Below the pieces are notes generated by a model, which did no database searches, was not told the origin of the DNA, and worked only from the letters and a program-made list of their open reading frames with translations. A program made the translations under genes and the position numbers. This document shows, piece after piece, positions 1 through 8,411 of a DNA stretch of 64,000 nt. Numbering within the stretch: position 1 is the first letter of the stretch; the number at the start of each line of letters is the position of its first letter. The stretch is from Bifidobacterium eulemuris (GTDB lineage Bacteria; Actinomycetota; Actinomycetes; Actinomycetales; Bifidobacteriaceae). The stretch covers positions 248,001 through 312,000 of the forward strand of contig NZ_CP062938.1 in NCBI RefSeq assembly GCF_014898155.1, read 5' to 3'.

Positions 1-119
1 ATATTCTATTTCCGACACGCTCCGGGCCGCTCAGGCCAAGTCTTTACGGTCGTAAACAGAATATTCCAGGCCCCCGCTCCAGTTTTGTGCGAGGCGTCTG
101 TGCGTAGGAGTGAGATTAA

Positions 120-1391
120 ATGATTGATTTCGATAAGGTGCGGGCTGAGTTTCCGATTCTGGACCAGCAGGTGCATGGGCGTCCGCTGGTGTATCTGGAT
201 TCGGCCGCGACCGCCCAGAAACCGCAATGCGTGATCGATGCGGAAAGCGAGTTCTACCGCACCATCAACGCCGGCGTGCATCGCGGGGCGCATGAGCTTG
301 CGGCCCGCAGCACCATGGCCTTTGAGGACGCGCGCGCCAAAGTGGCCCGTCTGGTCGGCGCGAACGCGAAGGAGGGCGAGGAGGAGGTCGTGGTGACCTC
401 CGGTGCCACGGCGGGACTCAATCTCTTGGCCACCGCGTTCGGCAACGCGAGTCTGGGGCGTGGGGGAGCGGAAGCAGCCCGTTTCGCGTTGAAACCCGGT
501 GACGAGATCGTCGTCTCGAAGGCTGAGCATCATTCGGTGCTGCTGCCCTTTCAGGAGCTGGCGGCCCGCACCGGCGCGACCTTCAAATGGCTGGACTTGG
601 ACGACGAGGGACGCGTGCGCGTCGATGAGGCCCGCGAGGTCATCACCGAACGCACGAAAGTGGTCGCCGTCACCCATGTGGCGAATGTGACCGGCGCCAT
701 CACCGATATAGCGCCGCTGGTGTCCCGCGCGCATGAGGTGGGCGCGGTGTTCGTGCTCGACGCCTGCCAGTCCGTGCCTCATCTGGCCGTGGATTTCCAT
801 GCGTTGGATGTGGATTTCGCCGCGTGGAGCGCGCATAAGATGTACGGTCCCACCGGCGTGGGGTTCCTCTATGGCAAACGCGAACTGCTGGAGGCGTTGC
901 CTCCGGCCAATTTCGGCGGTTCGATGGTGGAGCTCGCGTGGATGGACCAGCCGGCCCAATACATGGTGCCACCCGCCCGTTTCGAGGCCGGAACCCAGCC
1001 GGTGGCGCAGGTCGTGGCCGCCGGCGTGGCCGCCGACTGGATGATGAACATCGGCTTGGAGAATATCGAGGCGCATGAACGTCAGATCGCTGCCGAATTG
1101 CTGAAAATCGGCGACATCGACGGCGTTCGTGTTCTCGGCCCCCGCGAGAATGTCGGCCGCATCGGCACCGTCGCGTTCGATGTCGCCGGTGTGCATCCGC
1201 ATGATGTGGGCCAGTTCATCGATGCGCAGGGCATCGCCATCCGCGTGGGACACCATTGCGCGCAGCCCGTGCACCGCCATTTCGGCATCTACGCGTCGAA
1301 CCGCGCCTCCAGTGGCGTGTACAACAGCGTGGAGGACGCGCGCGCTCTGGTCGAAGCATTGGGCAAGGTGCGCGCGTTCTTCGGCGTGTGA
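120..1391 (+). CDS. sufS: Cysteine desulfurase SufS
   Basis: This is a PLP-dependent group II cysteine desulfurase, which takes sulfur from cysteine for cytoplasmic Fe-S cluster assembly. The 423-residue length fits the SufS/CsdA family. The PLP lysine lies in the SAHKMYG motif (K240). The persulfide-carrying cysteine is in RVGHHCAQP (C380), the short active-site loop typical of SufS. ATG at 120 is preceded by AGGAG at 106-110. It is followed 27 nt later by sufU, its usual sulfur acceptor in Gram-positives, and then by a sufT-like gene, so this is the end of a suf operon whose sufBCD part would lie before the window. Family assignment is secure. Confidence 0.97.
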   Translation: MIDFDKVRAEFPILDQQVHGRPLVYLDSAATAQKPQCVIDAESEFYRTINAGVHRGAHELAARSTMAFEDARAKVARLVGANAKEGEEEVVVTSGATAGLNLLATAFGNASLGRGGAEAARFALKPGDEIVVSKAEHHSVLLPFQELAARTGATFKWLDLDDEGRVRVDEAREVITERTKVVAVTHVANVTGAITDIAPLVSRAHEVGAVFVLDACQSVPHLAVDFHALDVDFAAWSAHKMYGPTGVGFLYGKRELLEALPPANFGGSMVELAWMDQPAQYMVPPARFEAGTQPVAQVVAAGVAADWMMNIGLENIEAHERQIAAELLKIGDIDGVRVLGPRENVGRIGTVAFDVAGVHPHDVGQFIDAQGIAIRVGHHCAQPVHRHFGIYASNRASSGVYNSVEDARALVEALGKVRAFFGV

Positions 1392-1418
1392 CCGTGAATG
1401 GCGGTAGATTGGAGAGCT

Positions 1419-1970
1419 ATGAGTGATTTTGGTATGAGCGGCGACGAGCTGGAGCAGATGTACCAGCAGGTTATTATGGAGGCCGCGCGAGACCCGCACG
1501 GCAAGGAACGTTTCGCTCGCGACCTGACCAAGGAAGAGGGGGCGTCCGGTGGCGAGGCCATCGTGCGTGCGGGGCATGAATACTGCACGCCCGGCGAATC
1601 CCACCAGTTCAATCCGACCTGCGGCGACGAAGCGACCGTGCATGTGGAGGTCTCCGACTCCGAACCCCACACCATCGAACGGTTGGTGTGGGATGGACAG
1701 GGCTGCTCGATCTCGCAGGCGAGCCTGTCCATCATGGTCGATCTGGTCGACGGCAAAACCGTGGACGAGGCGATGGACCTCGCCGGAGCCTTTCGCAAGC
1801 TGATGGAGTCGCGCGGTGCCGGACTGGACGATGAGACGCTCGAAGACTCTTTGGAGGATGCCGTCGTGTTCCAAGGCGTCTCCAAATATCCGATGCGCAT
1901 CAAATGCGCGCTGCTCGGCTGGGAAGGCATGAAGGATGCGGTGGCAAAAGCCCTCGCTGCCAAAGCCTGA
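1419..1970 (+). CDS. sufU: Fe-S assembly sulfurtransferase SufU
   Basis: SufU is a zinc protein that accepts the persulfide sulfur from SufS. The protein has 183 residues. It carries the three family cysteines, in PTCGD (C68), GQGCSIS (C96) and IKCALLGW (C163), and an aspartate next to the first, which together bind zinc. An in-frame ATG lies further upstream at 1398, but ATG 1419 is preferred because GGAG at 1411-1414 precedes it and the resulting N-terminus (MSDFGMSGDELEQMYQQ) matches the family. It lies 27 nt after sufS and is probably co-transcribed with it. Confidence 0.95.
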   Translation: MSDFGMSGDELEQMYQQVIMEAARDPHGKERFARDLTKEEGASGGEAIVRAGHEYCTPGESHQFNPTCGDEATVHVEVSDSEPHTIERLVWDGQGCSISQASLSIMVDLVDGKTVDEAMDLAGAFRKLMESRGAGLDDETLEDSLEDAVVFQGVSKYPMRIKCALLGWEGMKDAVAKALAAKA

Positions 1971-2099
1971 CGGAGCGCCGCCATCGAAGGGTCGATGCGG
2001 CTCTGCGCCGCCGGATGAAAACGGCGTGATGGTGGTGACAAACACCGTATATGACGATTATGCTGTGTAGCAGCATGTTCTTTTAATGATGGAGTAGCA

Positions 2100-2672
2100 A
2101 TGAGCGACAATCTGGTTCCTGAACCCTCCGCCTCCGTATTCGATGCCGTCAACGGCGTTCTGCAGGACGAGAACGCCGCGCGTCGTGTGATGGCGAATCC
2201 GGCCCTCGCCAAAGGATTCCCGAACGGACGTCCGCAGCCAGTCGAGGGCGATGGTGGAAACTGTGGTTGCGGCGAAGGCGGACAGTGCGGTTGCTCCGAT
2301 GGGAACGATGACGAGATTCCGCTGAAATTCGTCGATGAAATCGGACGCGCCACTGCGGCCGACGTGCGTGAGGCGCTGCATCAGGTGATCGACCCCGAGC
2401 TCGGCATCGACGTGATCGATCTGGGATTGGTGTACGGCATTGAGATCGACGAGCTTGGACGCGCCATCATCACCATGACGCTGACCACTCCCGCCTGCCC
2501 CCTCACCGACCTGATCGAGGACGAGTGCGCGAGTACGCTGGCCGGGCTTGTGGAGGAATTCCGCATCGACTGGACCTGGCAGCCGCGTTGGACCATGGAG
2601 AAAATCACGCCGGAGGGCCGCGAACAGCTCGCCGCTCTCGGCTTCAACTTCGACAACCTACCGAAATACTAG
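2100..2672 (+). CDS. sufT: SufT-like metal-sulfur cluster biosynthesis protein (MIP18/DUF59)
   Basis: The C-terminal half, from about residue 85, is a MIP18/DUF59 domain with the characteristic IDPELGIDVIDLGLVYG stretch and the TTPACPLTD motif. Proteins of this family (SufT, PaaD-like) help deliver or mature Fe-S clusters. The first 75 residues are an extension ending in a glycine-rich segment with two C-G-C pairs (C55, C57, C63, C65) followed by acidic residues. These cysteines could bind metal, which is inference. It lies 129 nt after sufU in the same direction and is followed by a strong terminator, so it is probably the last gene of the suf operon. Confidence 0.85.
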   Translation: MSDNLVPEPSASVFDAVNGVLQDENAARRVMANPALAKGFPNGRPQPVEGDGGNCGCGEGGQCGCSDGNDDEIPLKFVDEIGRATAADVREALHQVIDPELGIDVIDLGLVYGIEIDELGRAIITMTLTTPACPLTDLIEDECASTLAGLVEEFRIDWTWQPRWTMEKITPEGREQLAALGFNFDNLPKY

Positions 2673-2705
2673 CATTTGTTTGATCGCGCGTTGCGCGATG
2701 ACAGG

Positions 2706-2735
2706 AACCGGACCATTGCGATGGTCCGGTTTTTT
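2706..2735 (+). terminator. Rho-independent terminator after the suf operon
   Basis: An 11-bp perfect stem (2706-2716 with 2721-2731) with a TGCG loop runs into a stretch of six T. It lies 33 nt after the sufT-like stop codon. Confidence 0.92.
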
Positions 2736-2855
2736 GTATGCGCGAAGATGCGCGGAGTCTGACAGCGATTCATCATTTCCCCCAGCCACGTATTCGGTTG
2801 ATGGATGGCCTCGCGGGCATAGGGGAAGAAGACGTGAATGTGCAAATACCCTTTT

Positions 2856-2871
2856 GGGGGCAATTTCCCCC
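2856..2871. promoter_or_regulatory. G5/C5 inverted repeat upstream of the pilus promoter
   Basis: GGGGG at 2856-2860 and CCCCC at 2867-2871 are separated by CAATTT, ending 18 nt before the -35 box of the pilus operon. The position suits an operator or structural element. No regulator can be named. Confidence 0.35.
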
Positions 2872-2889
2872 TCTTTCAGCATGTTTTGT

Positions 2890-2916
2890 TTGACACGGGT
2901 GGGGGGGGGGTACTGT
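2890..2916 (+). promoter_or_regulatory. Putative phase-variable promoter of the pilus operon (G10 tract in spacer)
   Basis: A consensus -35 (TTGACA, 2890-2895) is followed by a -10-like TACTGT (2911-2916). Ten consecutive G (2901-2910) fill most of the 15-nt spacer. With this tract length the spacing is 2 nt short of the optimum of 17. Slippage to 12 G would restore it. No reading frame crosses the tract into the adhesin gene, because all three meet stops at 2934, 2939 or 2959. The tract can therefore act only on transcription or mRNA, unless the annotated start is wrong. Confidence 0.65.
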
Positions 2917-2950
2917 TTGGGGGCAAAGAAAGATGACGTGAGGTGGGACA

Positions 2951-5900
2951 ATGTTGCGTAAGCTCGGTCAAAAACTGATTGCCTCGATTATGCGGCTGAC
3001 GACCTTAACAGTTGCCTTCGCCCTTATAGGGTCCGCCGCCATAGCCATCGCCTCGGCTGATGAGACCTTGCAGACAATGACGAATCCTTTGACGGAGTAT
3101 GCCGATATCACAGGAGCCCAATTAACGATCAATGGAACGGTATATCAAGTTCCTACAGGTTCCACCATTGAGATAAACGTGACCAATAACGTCGATGTCG
3201 ATATATCCGCAACGATTAACTTCGAGATTCCAGCAAGCGAATTGGAAAAAGCCACTAAAAACCAAGATGGAAGCGTTACTCTCGACTATGAAATCGGTGG
3301 ACTCACAACGCTGCCTGAGACCAACGGTTCTCAGCCTCTTGCGGGAGATTTAGGAACATATGTTATTAAGAATGGCGTTATCTCTCTGACTTTCAATAAG
3401 GATACTGTCGAAAAGAACGAGCGAGGACCAATTTCAGGCGGTTATATCACGTTGGGTTTCAACTCGTCTCATATCGATGCTGATGAAAATGGAAATGCCG
3501 CGCTTGTTTTTACGGATACCATCACGCAGTCGGTCAGCTTGAAAAAGACGGGCCTGGCAGTTGATAAGAAGCTCATCAGCCTGACGCAGTCCGATGACAA
3601 AGCGACCTATACGGCGGAATATCAGGTGACTGTGACCAATAGCGGCAACCAAGATATTGAAAAATGGCAGCTCTATGATGTCATTACCGGCAACGGCTGG
3701 ATGACCGCTACCCAAATAAACTCAGTGTATGAGTCGCTGCAAAACTACGAGATTGGTGACCGGACGATAACGCCGCAGGCTGTGTATGCTTCCTCCAGCA
3801 GTTCAGGAGGCTCTGTTTCAGTTCCAACAGGTCTTGATCAGAGTGCTCATTATGTTCGATGGTGGGCTAATTTCCAACAGACGTTGCATCCCGGCGAACA
3901 GGTGACCATCACTTATCAGACAACGGTTCTTAACAATGTTGCTCAACAGGACAACAGATTTACCGTAGGTACTCCGTCCTCTGATAATTGGGCTCCGAAT
4001 CAGTATGACGCGTCAGCCACGGATTTCGCATCGGCGAAAGTCAATAGTGCTCCCAACATATCGTTCAAGAAAGAAAATGTGTCCCATGAGAACGTATCAT
4101 GTCCCGAACAGTCCACGTCGGATGGCGTGACTTCCTGCGGTGTCGCTCAATGGAAAATCACCATGTCCAATACAGGCGACGGACCTCTTCCCGCAGGTTG
4201 GGAATTGCATGACACCGCGGAGTCCATGTGGTACACAAGCGATCAAGTCAAAGAGTTGTATGAGCTTCTCACCAATCAGTATGCGGATGCCGCAAAAACC
4301 ATTTTGATACAGGGAACGCTCGAAGTTAAGAGTGTTAATGGTACTGCGTACTCATATCCGGCCAATGATCTTCCGGACAACGTCCAATACAGCTCGCTGA
4401 AATTCATTTCCAGCTCCCGACTTGACGCGGGCGTTACATTGACCCTTTCCTATTCGGGCTACTATGACGCCAATACCACAGCATCCCCATCCAATGAAGG
4501 CGGAGCGTGCCTTGGTGAATACTGTGAGACATCCGGCCGCGTTCCCGTCATACTGGCTTCGGTGACTAAATACGGTTGCGTTGGTGGTGCCTCCAACTGT
4601 TATGGGAAGGATACCGCAGTATCGGCTTCTTTTGGCATTGGCTCTACGCAGGTGCCCACCATCGGATGGCGCGTTGACGTTCATGTGCAATCCGATGAAC
4701 GCAATAACGATGTCACAATCGTCGAGGAACTTCCCGATGGGTTGAGGAATGTACGCTTCTCCTATAGTGATTCTGGAAACACGGATTCTTCCAGCTTTCA
4801 GGAGCTTAATGAAGGCGACACAGTCATAACGAAAGCGGAAGGAGGGACATTCATTATTCAAGTGACAAAGCAAGATGATCAACATTATAAGATTGTCGTT
4901 CCTAAAGAATCCACTTCGCTGCAGGAACGCGGGGAAGTGATTCTCTATGTGTCCGCGGAAGTGGACTTTAGTCGCTCCGACCTGTGGGATGTATCCCGCG
5001 CCGGACAGGATCTCGCCAACACATTCACCAATAAGGTGTCGGCTGCGATACAAGGTGAAGATATCGGCCAAGATGAGCAATCCATCACATATACGGTTCG
5101 CAAAGCTAGGAACATCACCAAAAGCACATGCGCACAAAGCTCTGTCAGTGATGGCGTGAAGAAATGCACGTATTCCATCACGGTCAATAATCTTGGATTG
5201 GATTTGGCTAGGAATGCCGAGTTCCTGAATCTCCAGGATGATCTTGAGATTTCCGGCACAGGATACGCCTCGGCGAATGTGACCAATGTATCCGTGAAAG
5301 TGTGTTCGAGCTCATACCGGGGGAGTAGCGGTTGCCCTTCACCGATGACTGACTATCCGGTGGATTATGAGGTGAAACGCTCCAGCGATGGGAAGAAGCT
5401 CACCACAACCATGAAAATTCCGGATGGAAAGCCCGTCGTTATCACCTATGACGTCGTGTTTCAAGGGGAAGGCAGTATAACCGCGAGTAACAAGGCGACA
5501 ATCACGAATGCCTCCACATCCTTGGCCTCGGATACGAAAACTAGCACCGTGACGTTGACGACATCATCTGCGGGCGGATTCGTGGATGCTTTTACCGTGC
5601 GGAAAACGGATAAAGATACGGACTTGCCGCTGAGCGGAGCGGTATTCAGTTTGTATCAATACGATTCAGGCAGTGGGGAATATGTGAGCGAGCCCACTGC
5701 AAGCGCGACAACCGATAACAACGGTGAAATCACATTCAATAATCTGGAATGCGGCACAGCATACAAACTGGTGGAGAAGTCCGCACCTGAAGGCTATGAG
5801 CTGCAAAGTGAAGGAACCGAATTCTACCTCTCACCGTGCACTGACGATACTGGCAAACGGCCTAGCACCGCGGTTGCTTTTCCCGGAGGTTCTGCGATCT

Positions 5901-6481
5901 ACCTCACCAACACGAGGATTCGGGGCTCCGTCGCTTGGTCCAAAGTGGATTCCGCCAAGCAAGGAACGGCATTGTCGGGGTCTCAATGGAGTTTGGAACG
6001 CCGAGACAAAGACACAACCGATGCTTGGACGACGCTTTATGACTCCATTGCTGATTGCGTAGACAGCGCCGCATGCGAGAACGGAATCGACCAGAATCCT
6101 GAGCCTGGTGGTTTCTTATTGGAAGGTCTTAGCACCGATTATGAGTACCGTCTTACGGAGACGAAGTCGCCTGACAAATATCAGCTGCCGGATGCTTCGC
6201 GGACGTATATGGTGTTCTCGTTCACCAGTCAAGGTGTCATCACAGTCGCCACGTTTGGAGAGTGGAACGCTGTATCGAATCAATGTGGAACAAAGGATAA
6301 TCCGTGCCCGCTGCCGAATACGTTGATATCGGTGTCGTCGTTGCCGTTGACGGGCGAGTTCGGCACTGCGCGCCAATGGTTGGTGGGTGGTTTGGGACTG
6401 CTTGGATTGGCGGTGCTGAGTGTGCTGGGAGCGCAGTATTGGCGCAGGGCGAAACTCAACCAAACGGATATTGAGAAATAA
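2951..6481 (+). CDS. LPLTG-anchored pilus adhesin / ancillary pilin with SpaA domains
   Basis: This is a secreted, wall-anchored protein of 1176 residues. It has a signal peptide (cleavage near A36), a long series of beta-rich domains, two C-terminal SpaA-type prealbumin-like domains (from about residues 877 and 991, each ending in an E-box such as YKLVEKSAPEGY or YRLTETKSPDKY), the sorting signal LPLTG (1131-1135), a hydrophobic segment and a positive tail. Two C-x11-C loops (C384/C396 and C727/C739) share an SDGV core and probably form disulfides. Position and size suggest the tip or ancillary adhesin of the pilus built by the downstream pilin and sortase. GAGG at 2940-2943 supports ATG 2951. 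Codon use is visibly AT-richer than in neighbouring genes, which is compatible with transfer. Confidence 0.88.
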   Translation: MLRKLGQKLIASIMRLTTLTVAFALIGSAAIAIASADETLQTMTNPLTEYADITGAQLTINGTVYQVPTGSTIEINVTNNVDVDISATINFEIPASELEKATKNQDGSVTLDYEIGGLTTLPETNGSQPLAGDLGTYVIKNGVISLTFNKDTVEKNERGPISGGYITLGFNSSHIDADENGNAALVFTDTITQSVSLKKTGLAVDKKLISLTQSDDKATYTAEYQVTVTNSGNQDIEKWQLYDVITGNGWMTATQINSVYESLQNYEIGDRTITPQAVYASSSSSGGSVSVPTGLDQSAHYVRWWANFQQTLHPGEQVTITYQTTVLNNVAQQDNRFTVGTPSSDNWAPNQYDASATDFASAKVNSAPNISFKKENVSHENVSCPEQSTSDGVTSCGVAQWKITMSNTGDGPLPAGWELHDTAESMWYTSDQVKELYELLTNQYADAAKTILIQGTLEVKSVNGTAYSYPANDLPDNVQYSSLKFISSSRLDAGVTLTLSYSGYYDANTTASPSNEGGACLGEYCETSGRVPVILASVTKYGCVGGASNCYGKDTAVSASFGIGSTQVPTIGWRVDVHVQSDERNNDVTIVEELPDGLRNVRFSYSDSGNTDSSSFQELNEGDTVITKAEGGTFIIQVTKQDDQHYKIVVPKESTSLQERGEVILYVSAEVDFSRSDLWDVSRAGQDLANTFTNKVSAAIQGEDIGQDEQSITYTVRKARNITKSTCAQSSVSDGVKKCTYSITVNNLGLDLARNAEFLNLQDDLEISGTGYASANVTNVSVKVCSSSYRGSSGCPSPMTDYPVDYEVKRSSDGKKLTTTMKIPDGKPVVITYDVVFQGEGSITASNKATITNASTSLASDTKTSTVTLTTSSAGGFVDAFTVRKTDKDTDLPLSGAVFSLYQYDSGSGEYVSEPTASATTDNNGEITFNNLECGTAYKLVEKSAPEGYELQSEGTEFYLSPCTDDTGKRPSTAVAFPGGSAIYLTNTRIRGSVAWSKVDSAKQGTALSGSQWSLERRDKDTTDAWTTLYDSIADCVDSAACENGIDQNPEPGGFLLEGLSTDYEYRLTETKSPDKYQLPDASRTYMVFSFTSQGVITVATFGEWNAVSNQCGTKDNPCPLPNTLISVSSLPLTGEFGTARQWLVGGLGLLGLAVLSVLGAQYWRRAKLNQTDIEK

Positions 6482-6540
6482 GGAACAATAAGAGACTTTC
6501 CTCCGGTGGAATGCGGCAAGCGTCCGTCGAAGGGAATGTC

Positions 6541-6589
6541 GGGAAGGCGACGAGAATCTCGTTGGCGCGTGAACCACGTCGCCTTTCCC
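6541..6589 (+). promoter_or_regulatory. Intercistronic hairpin between adhesin and pilin genes
   Basis: Arms 6541-6552 (GGGAAGGCGACG) and 6577-6589 pair with a single bulge. There is no T-run, so this is not a classical terminator. It lies in the 177-nt gap between adhesin and pilin and could be a processing or mRNA-stability element that sets different amounts of the two subunits. The role is inference. Confidence 0.4.
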
Positions 6590-6658
6590 GGCTGGTTGAA
6601 GAAAGAAACAACAACCGACTCCGATTCTATGCGGAGGCGGGGAAAGGAATGAGCCAAG

Positions 6659-7921
6659 ATGAAGGGTTCATTATTCAAGAAGGGCTTGGCCGCTCTCGCC
6701 GCCTTCGCCGTCGGCGCCGCCGGCATGGCGATGGCCACCACCACAGCCAACGCCGCACCGTCATTCGACAGCACGACGATCACATTGCGGGCATCCGATG
6801 CTCGCGCGTTCCAGATCGCCGGTGATAATGGCAAACCTTCGGGTGCGGTGCGTTCGTTTACGGCGTTGAAGATCGCTGATTATGTCAGGACACCGGATGC
6901 CAATGGTACCGCGGTCACGTTGCAGACGGTTGCCGGCGACGTCAAAAACTCTATCGTGGCCGTCTTGACGGCAGCGGACCAGAGCGTCGTCACTGGTGTC
7001 AAATATGATGGTGAGGTTTCCGACGGTGATCCGTTGGTGTGGCTGACGAAGCAGTCCAACGCGGACTATCGTGTGCTGGTCAACAAAATTCAGGATACGT
7101 TGAGTACCCAAGCAAGCGATCCAGAAAAAGTCGAGCTTAGTGGCACTGATCTGGAGATCACGCTTGGTAGGGCGGGTGTCTATTTGATTTGGGACGTCAC
7201 CAATTCCGCTACGCAATCGTTCATGGACGATACCAACGGCCGAGTGGACGTGTCCAAGATCAGCACGGTGCTTGCGGGCACGAGTATCAGCGGAGCTGAC
7301 CCTGAAGTCACGGGGAACAGCACAGGCATTGTGCCGATTGTCGATGTCAAGCAGACCATCACCACCACCGCGCTTGGCTCCTTCCAATTCCAGAAGGTGA
7401 AGGCCGATGGCACGACCGCCCTGCAGGGAGCTAAATTCAAGGTGCAGAAGAAGACCAGCGACCCTGATACATATACGTATCAGAATTATGCTTCGGCTTC
7501 CGGCCTGTGGTCTGATGCCACTGATGAAAAAACCGCCACCGAGTTCGAGAGTGACAACAGCGGACGGGTGGAATTGCTCAATATCCCTGCCGGAACCTAC
7601 AAGATTGTTGAAACAACAGTTCCTGCTGGTTTCATGCAGAACGTCAATCCGGCATTCATCGTGACCATCAACATCAACGGCAGCCAGATGTCCTATGAGG
7701 CTAACGGTTCGGGAGAATACGCCGGTTTGGTTTCGGGAACGGGATCCCCCGGCTCGATCACATCCGACCTGAAGGTGAAGAATGTGACCAACATCACCCA
7801 ACTGCCGTTGACAGGTGGTATGGGTGTCGCGTTGTTCACCGTGGTCGGTGTGGTGCTTGCCGGTGCGGCCGTCGTGGTGTACGCGAGGTCCCGCAACGCC
7901 AAGCGCGCGCTGGGCGTGTGA
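6659..7921 (+). CDS. LPLTG-anchored pilin (probable major pilus subunit)
   Basis: This 420-residue protein has a Sec signal peptide with an alanine-rich core and cleavage near residue 32 (TANA-A). It has an isopeptide-type domain in the middle and a SpaA-like domain from about residue 240, starting at the FQFQKVKADG strand and ending in the E-box YKIVETTVPAGF. The sorting signal LPLTG (382-386) is followed by a membrane segment and basic tail. Size and position before a class C sortase suit the backbone pilin. A canonical YPKN pilin motif is not evident; the lysine in IVDVKQT is a candidate linking residue. GGAAAGGA at 6641-6648 supports ATG 6659. Confidence 0.88.
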   Translation: MKGSLFKKGLAALAAFAVGAAGMAMATTTANAAPSFDSTTITLRASDARAFQIAGDNGKPSGAVRSFTALKIADYVRTPDANGTAVTLQTVAGDVKNSIVAVLTAADQSVVTGVKYDGEVSDGDPLVWLTKQSNADYRVLVNKIQDTLSTQASDPEKVELSGTDLEITLGRAGVYLIWDVTNSATQSFMDDTNGRVDVSKISTVLAGTSISGADPEVTGNSTGIVPIVDVKQTITTTALGSFQFQKVKADGTTALQGAKFKVQKKTSDPDTYTYQNYASASGLWSDATDEKTATEFESDNSGRVELLNIPAGTYKIVETTVPAGFMQNVNPAFIVTININGSQMSYEANGSGEYAGLVSGTGSPGSITSDLKVKNVTNITQLPLTGGMGVALFTVVGVVLAGAAVVVYARSRNAKRALGV

Positions 7922-7940
7922 AACGAATCTCAAAGTATGC

Positions 7941-7977
7941 GTGGCAGGACGACGGATGTTGTTCGACGCCCTGCCAC
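7941..7977 (+). promoter_or_regulatory. Hairpin between pilin gene and HTH gene
   Basis: An 8-bp perfect inverted repeat (GTGGCAGG 7941-7948, CCTGCCAC 7970-7977) lies in the 79-nt gap after the pilin stop. It lacks a T-run. It may partly attenuate or protect the pilin mRNA 3' end. Confidence 0.35.
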
Positions 7978-8000
7978 ACGTGAGAAGAACGGATTGTGAT

Positions 8001-8411
8001 ATGGCTGGTGGTGTCAGTGCCGTGTCAAAGTTCACCGAGCAGCAGATGGCGTATCTTGAGTCGTTGCCCGCTGTGGACCGTGTAACATCTTCGCGTATCT
8101 ACTATGCCCCGGAGTTCCGCGACGAATGCATGCGGCGATACCGCGCCGGGGAGAAACCCTTGGTGTTGTTTCGCGAAGCCGGGCTCTACCCTCAATTAAT
8201 TGGGCATAAACGTATCGAACGGGCATTCGCGCGGTGGCGGGAGATGTCTGGTACCTGCGCAAAACCCAAAAGAAAATACTCACTCAAACCGTCATACGGG
8301 GTGACCGATATGCGTGATGACATCATTCGTCAACAGTCGTTGTTGATCCGCATGTTGGAGGACGAGATCGTACGGTTGAAGGATTCGCTTGGCGCGCATG
8401 ACGAAAAGTGA
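8001..8411 (+). CDS. Small transposase-type HTH protein inside the pilus operon
   Basis: The protein has about 136 residues. The middle part (roughly residues 27-80: SSRIYYAPEFRDECMRRY, then PLVLFREAGLYPQLIGHKRI) resembles the N-terminal helix-turn-helix of transposase-derived proteins. The last 30 residues (RQQSLLIRMLEDEIVRLKDS) look like a coiled coil. No catalytic DDE domain is present, so it is not a transposase by itself. It lies between pilin and sortase and overlaps the sortase start by 14 nt, which implies translational coupling. A DNA-binding regulator of the pilus locus is a reasonable guess, but function is unknown. The start is uncertain: ATG 8001 has only a weak RBS, and ATG 8046 is an alternative. 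Confidence 0.7.
   Translation: MAGGVSAVSKFTEQQMAYLESLPAVDRVTSSRIYYAPEFRDECMRRYRAGEKPLVLFREAGLYPQLIGHKRIERAFARWREMSGTCAKPKRKYSLKPSYGVTDMRDDIIRQQSLLIRMLEDEIVRLKDSLGAHDEK

Noticed and set aside
2..55. Possible C-terminal tail of an upstream gene (frame 2, ending AQAKSLRS)
   Set aside because: Only 17 codons are visible and other frames are also open. I cannot match it to SufC or any known tail.
6..2045. Very long open frames opposite real genes (for example 6-2045, 27493-30381, 35860-38259, 48766-51438 and 59870-62218, all minus)
   Set aside because: They mirror conserved genes on the plus strand, their products are His/Gly/Arg-rich with no domain, and such antisense frames are expected in high-GC DNA.
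2881..2961. Short frame starting at ATG 2881 across the G10 tract (26 codons)
   Set aside because: No RBS, overlap with the -35 box, and no tract length links it to the adhesin frame without a stop.
8001..8411. Insertion sequence in the pilus operon
   Set aside because: Only an HTH region is encoded, with no DDE domain, no terminal inverted repeats, and a tight overlap with the sortase gene.
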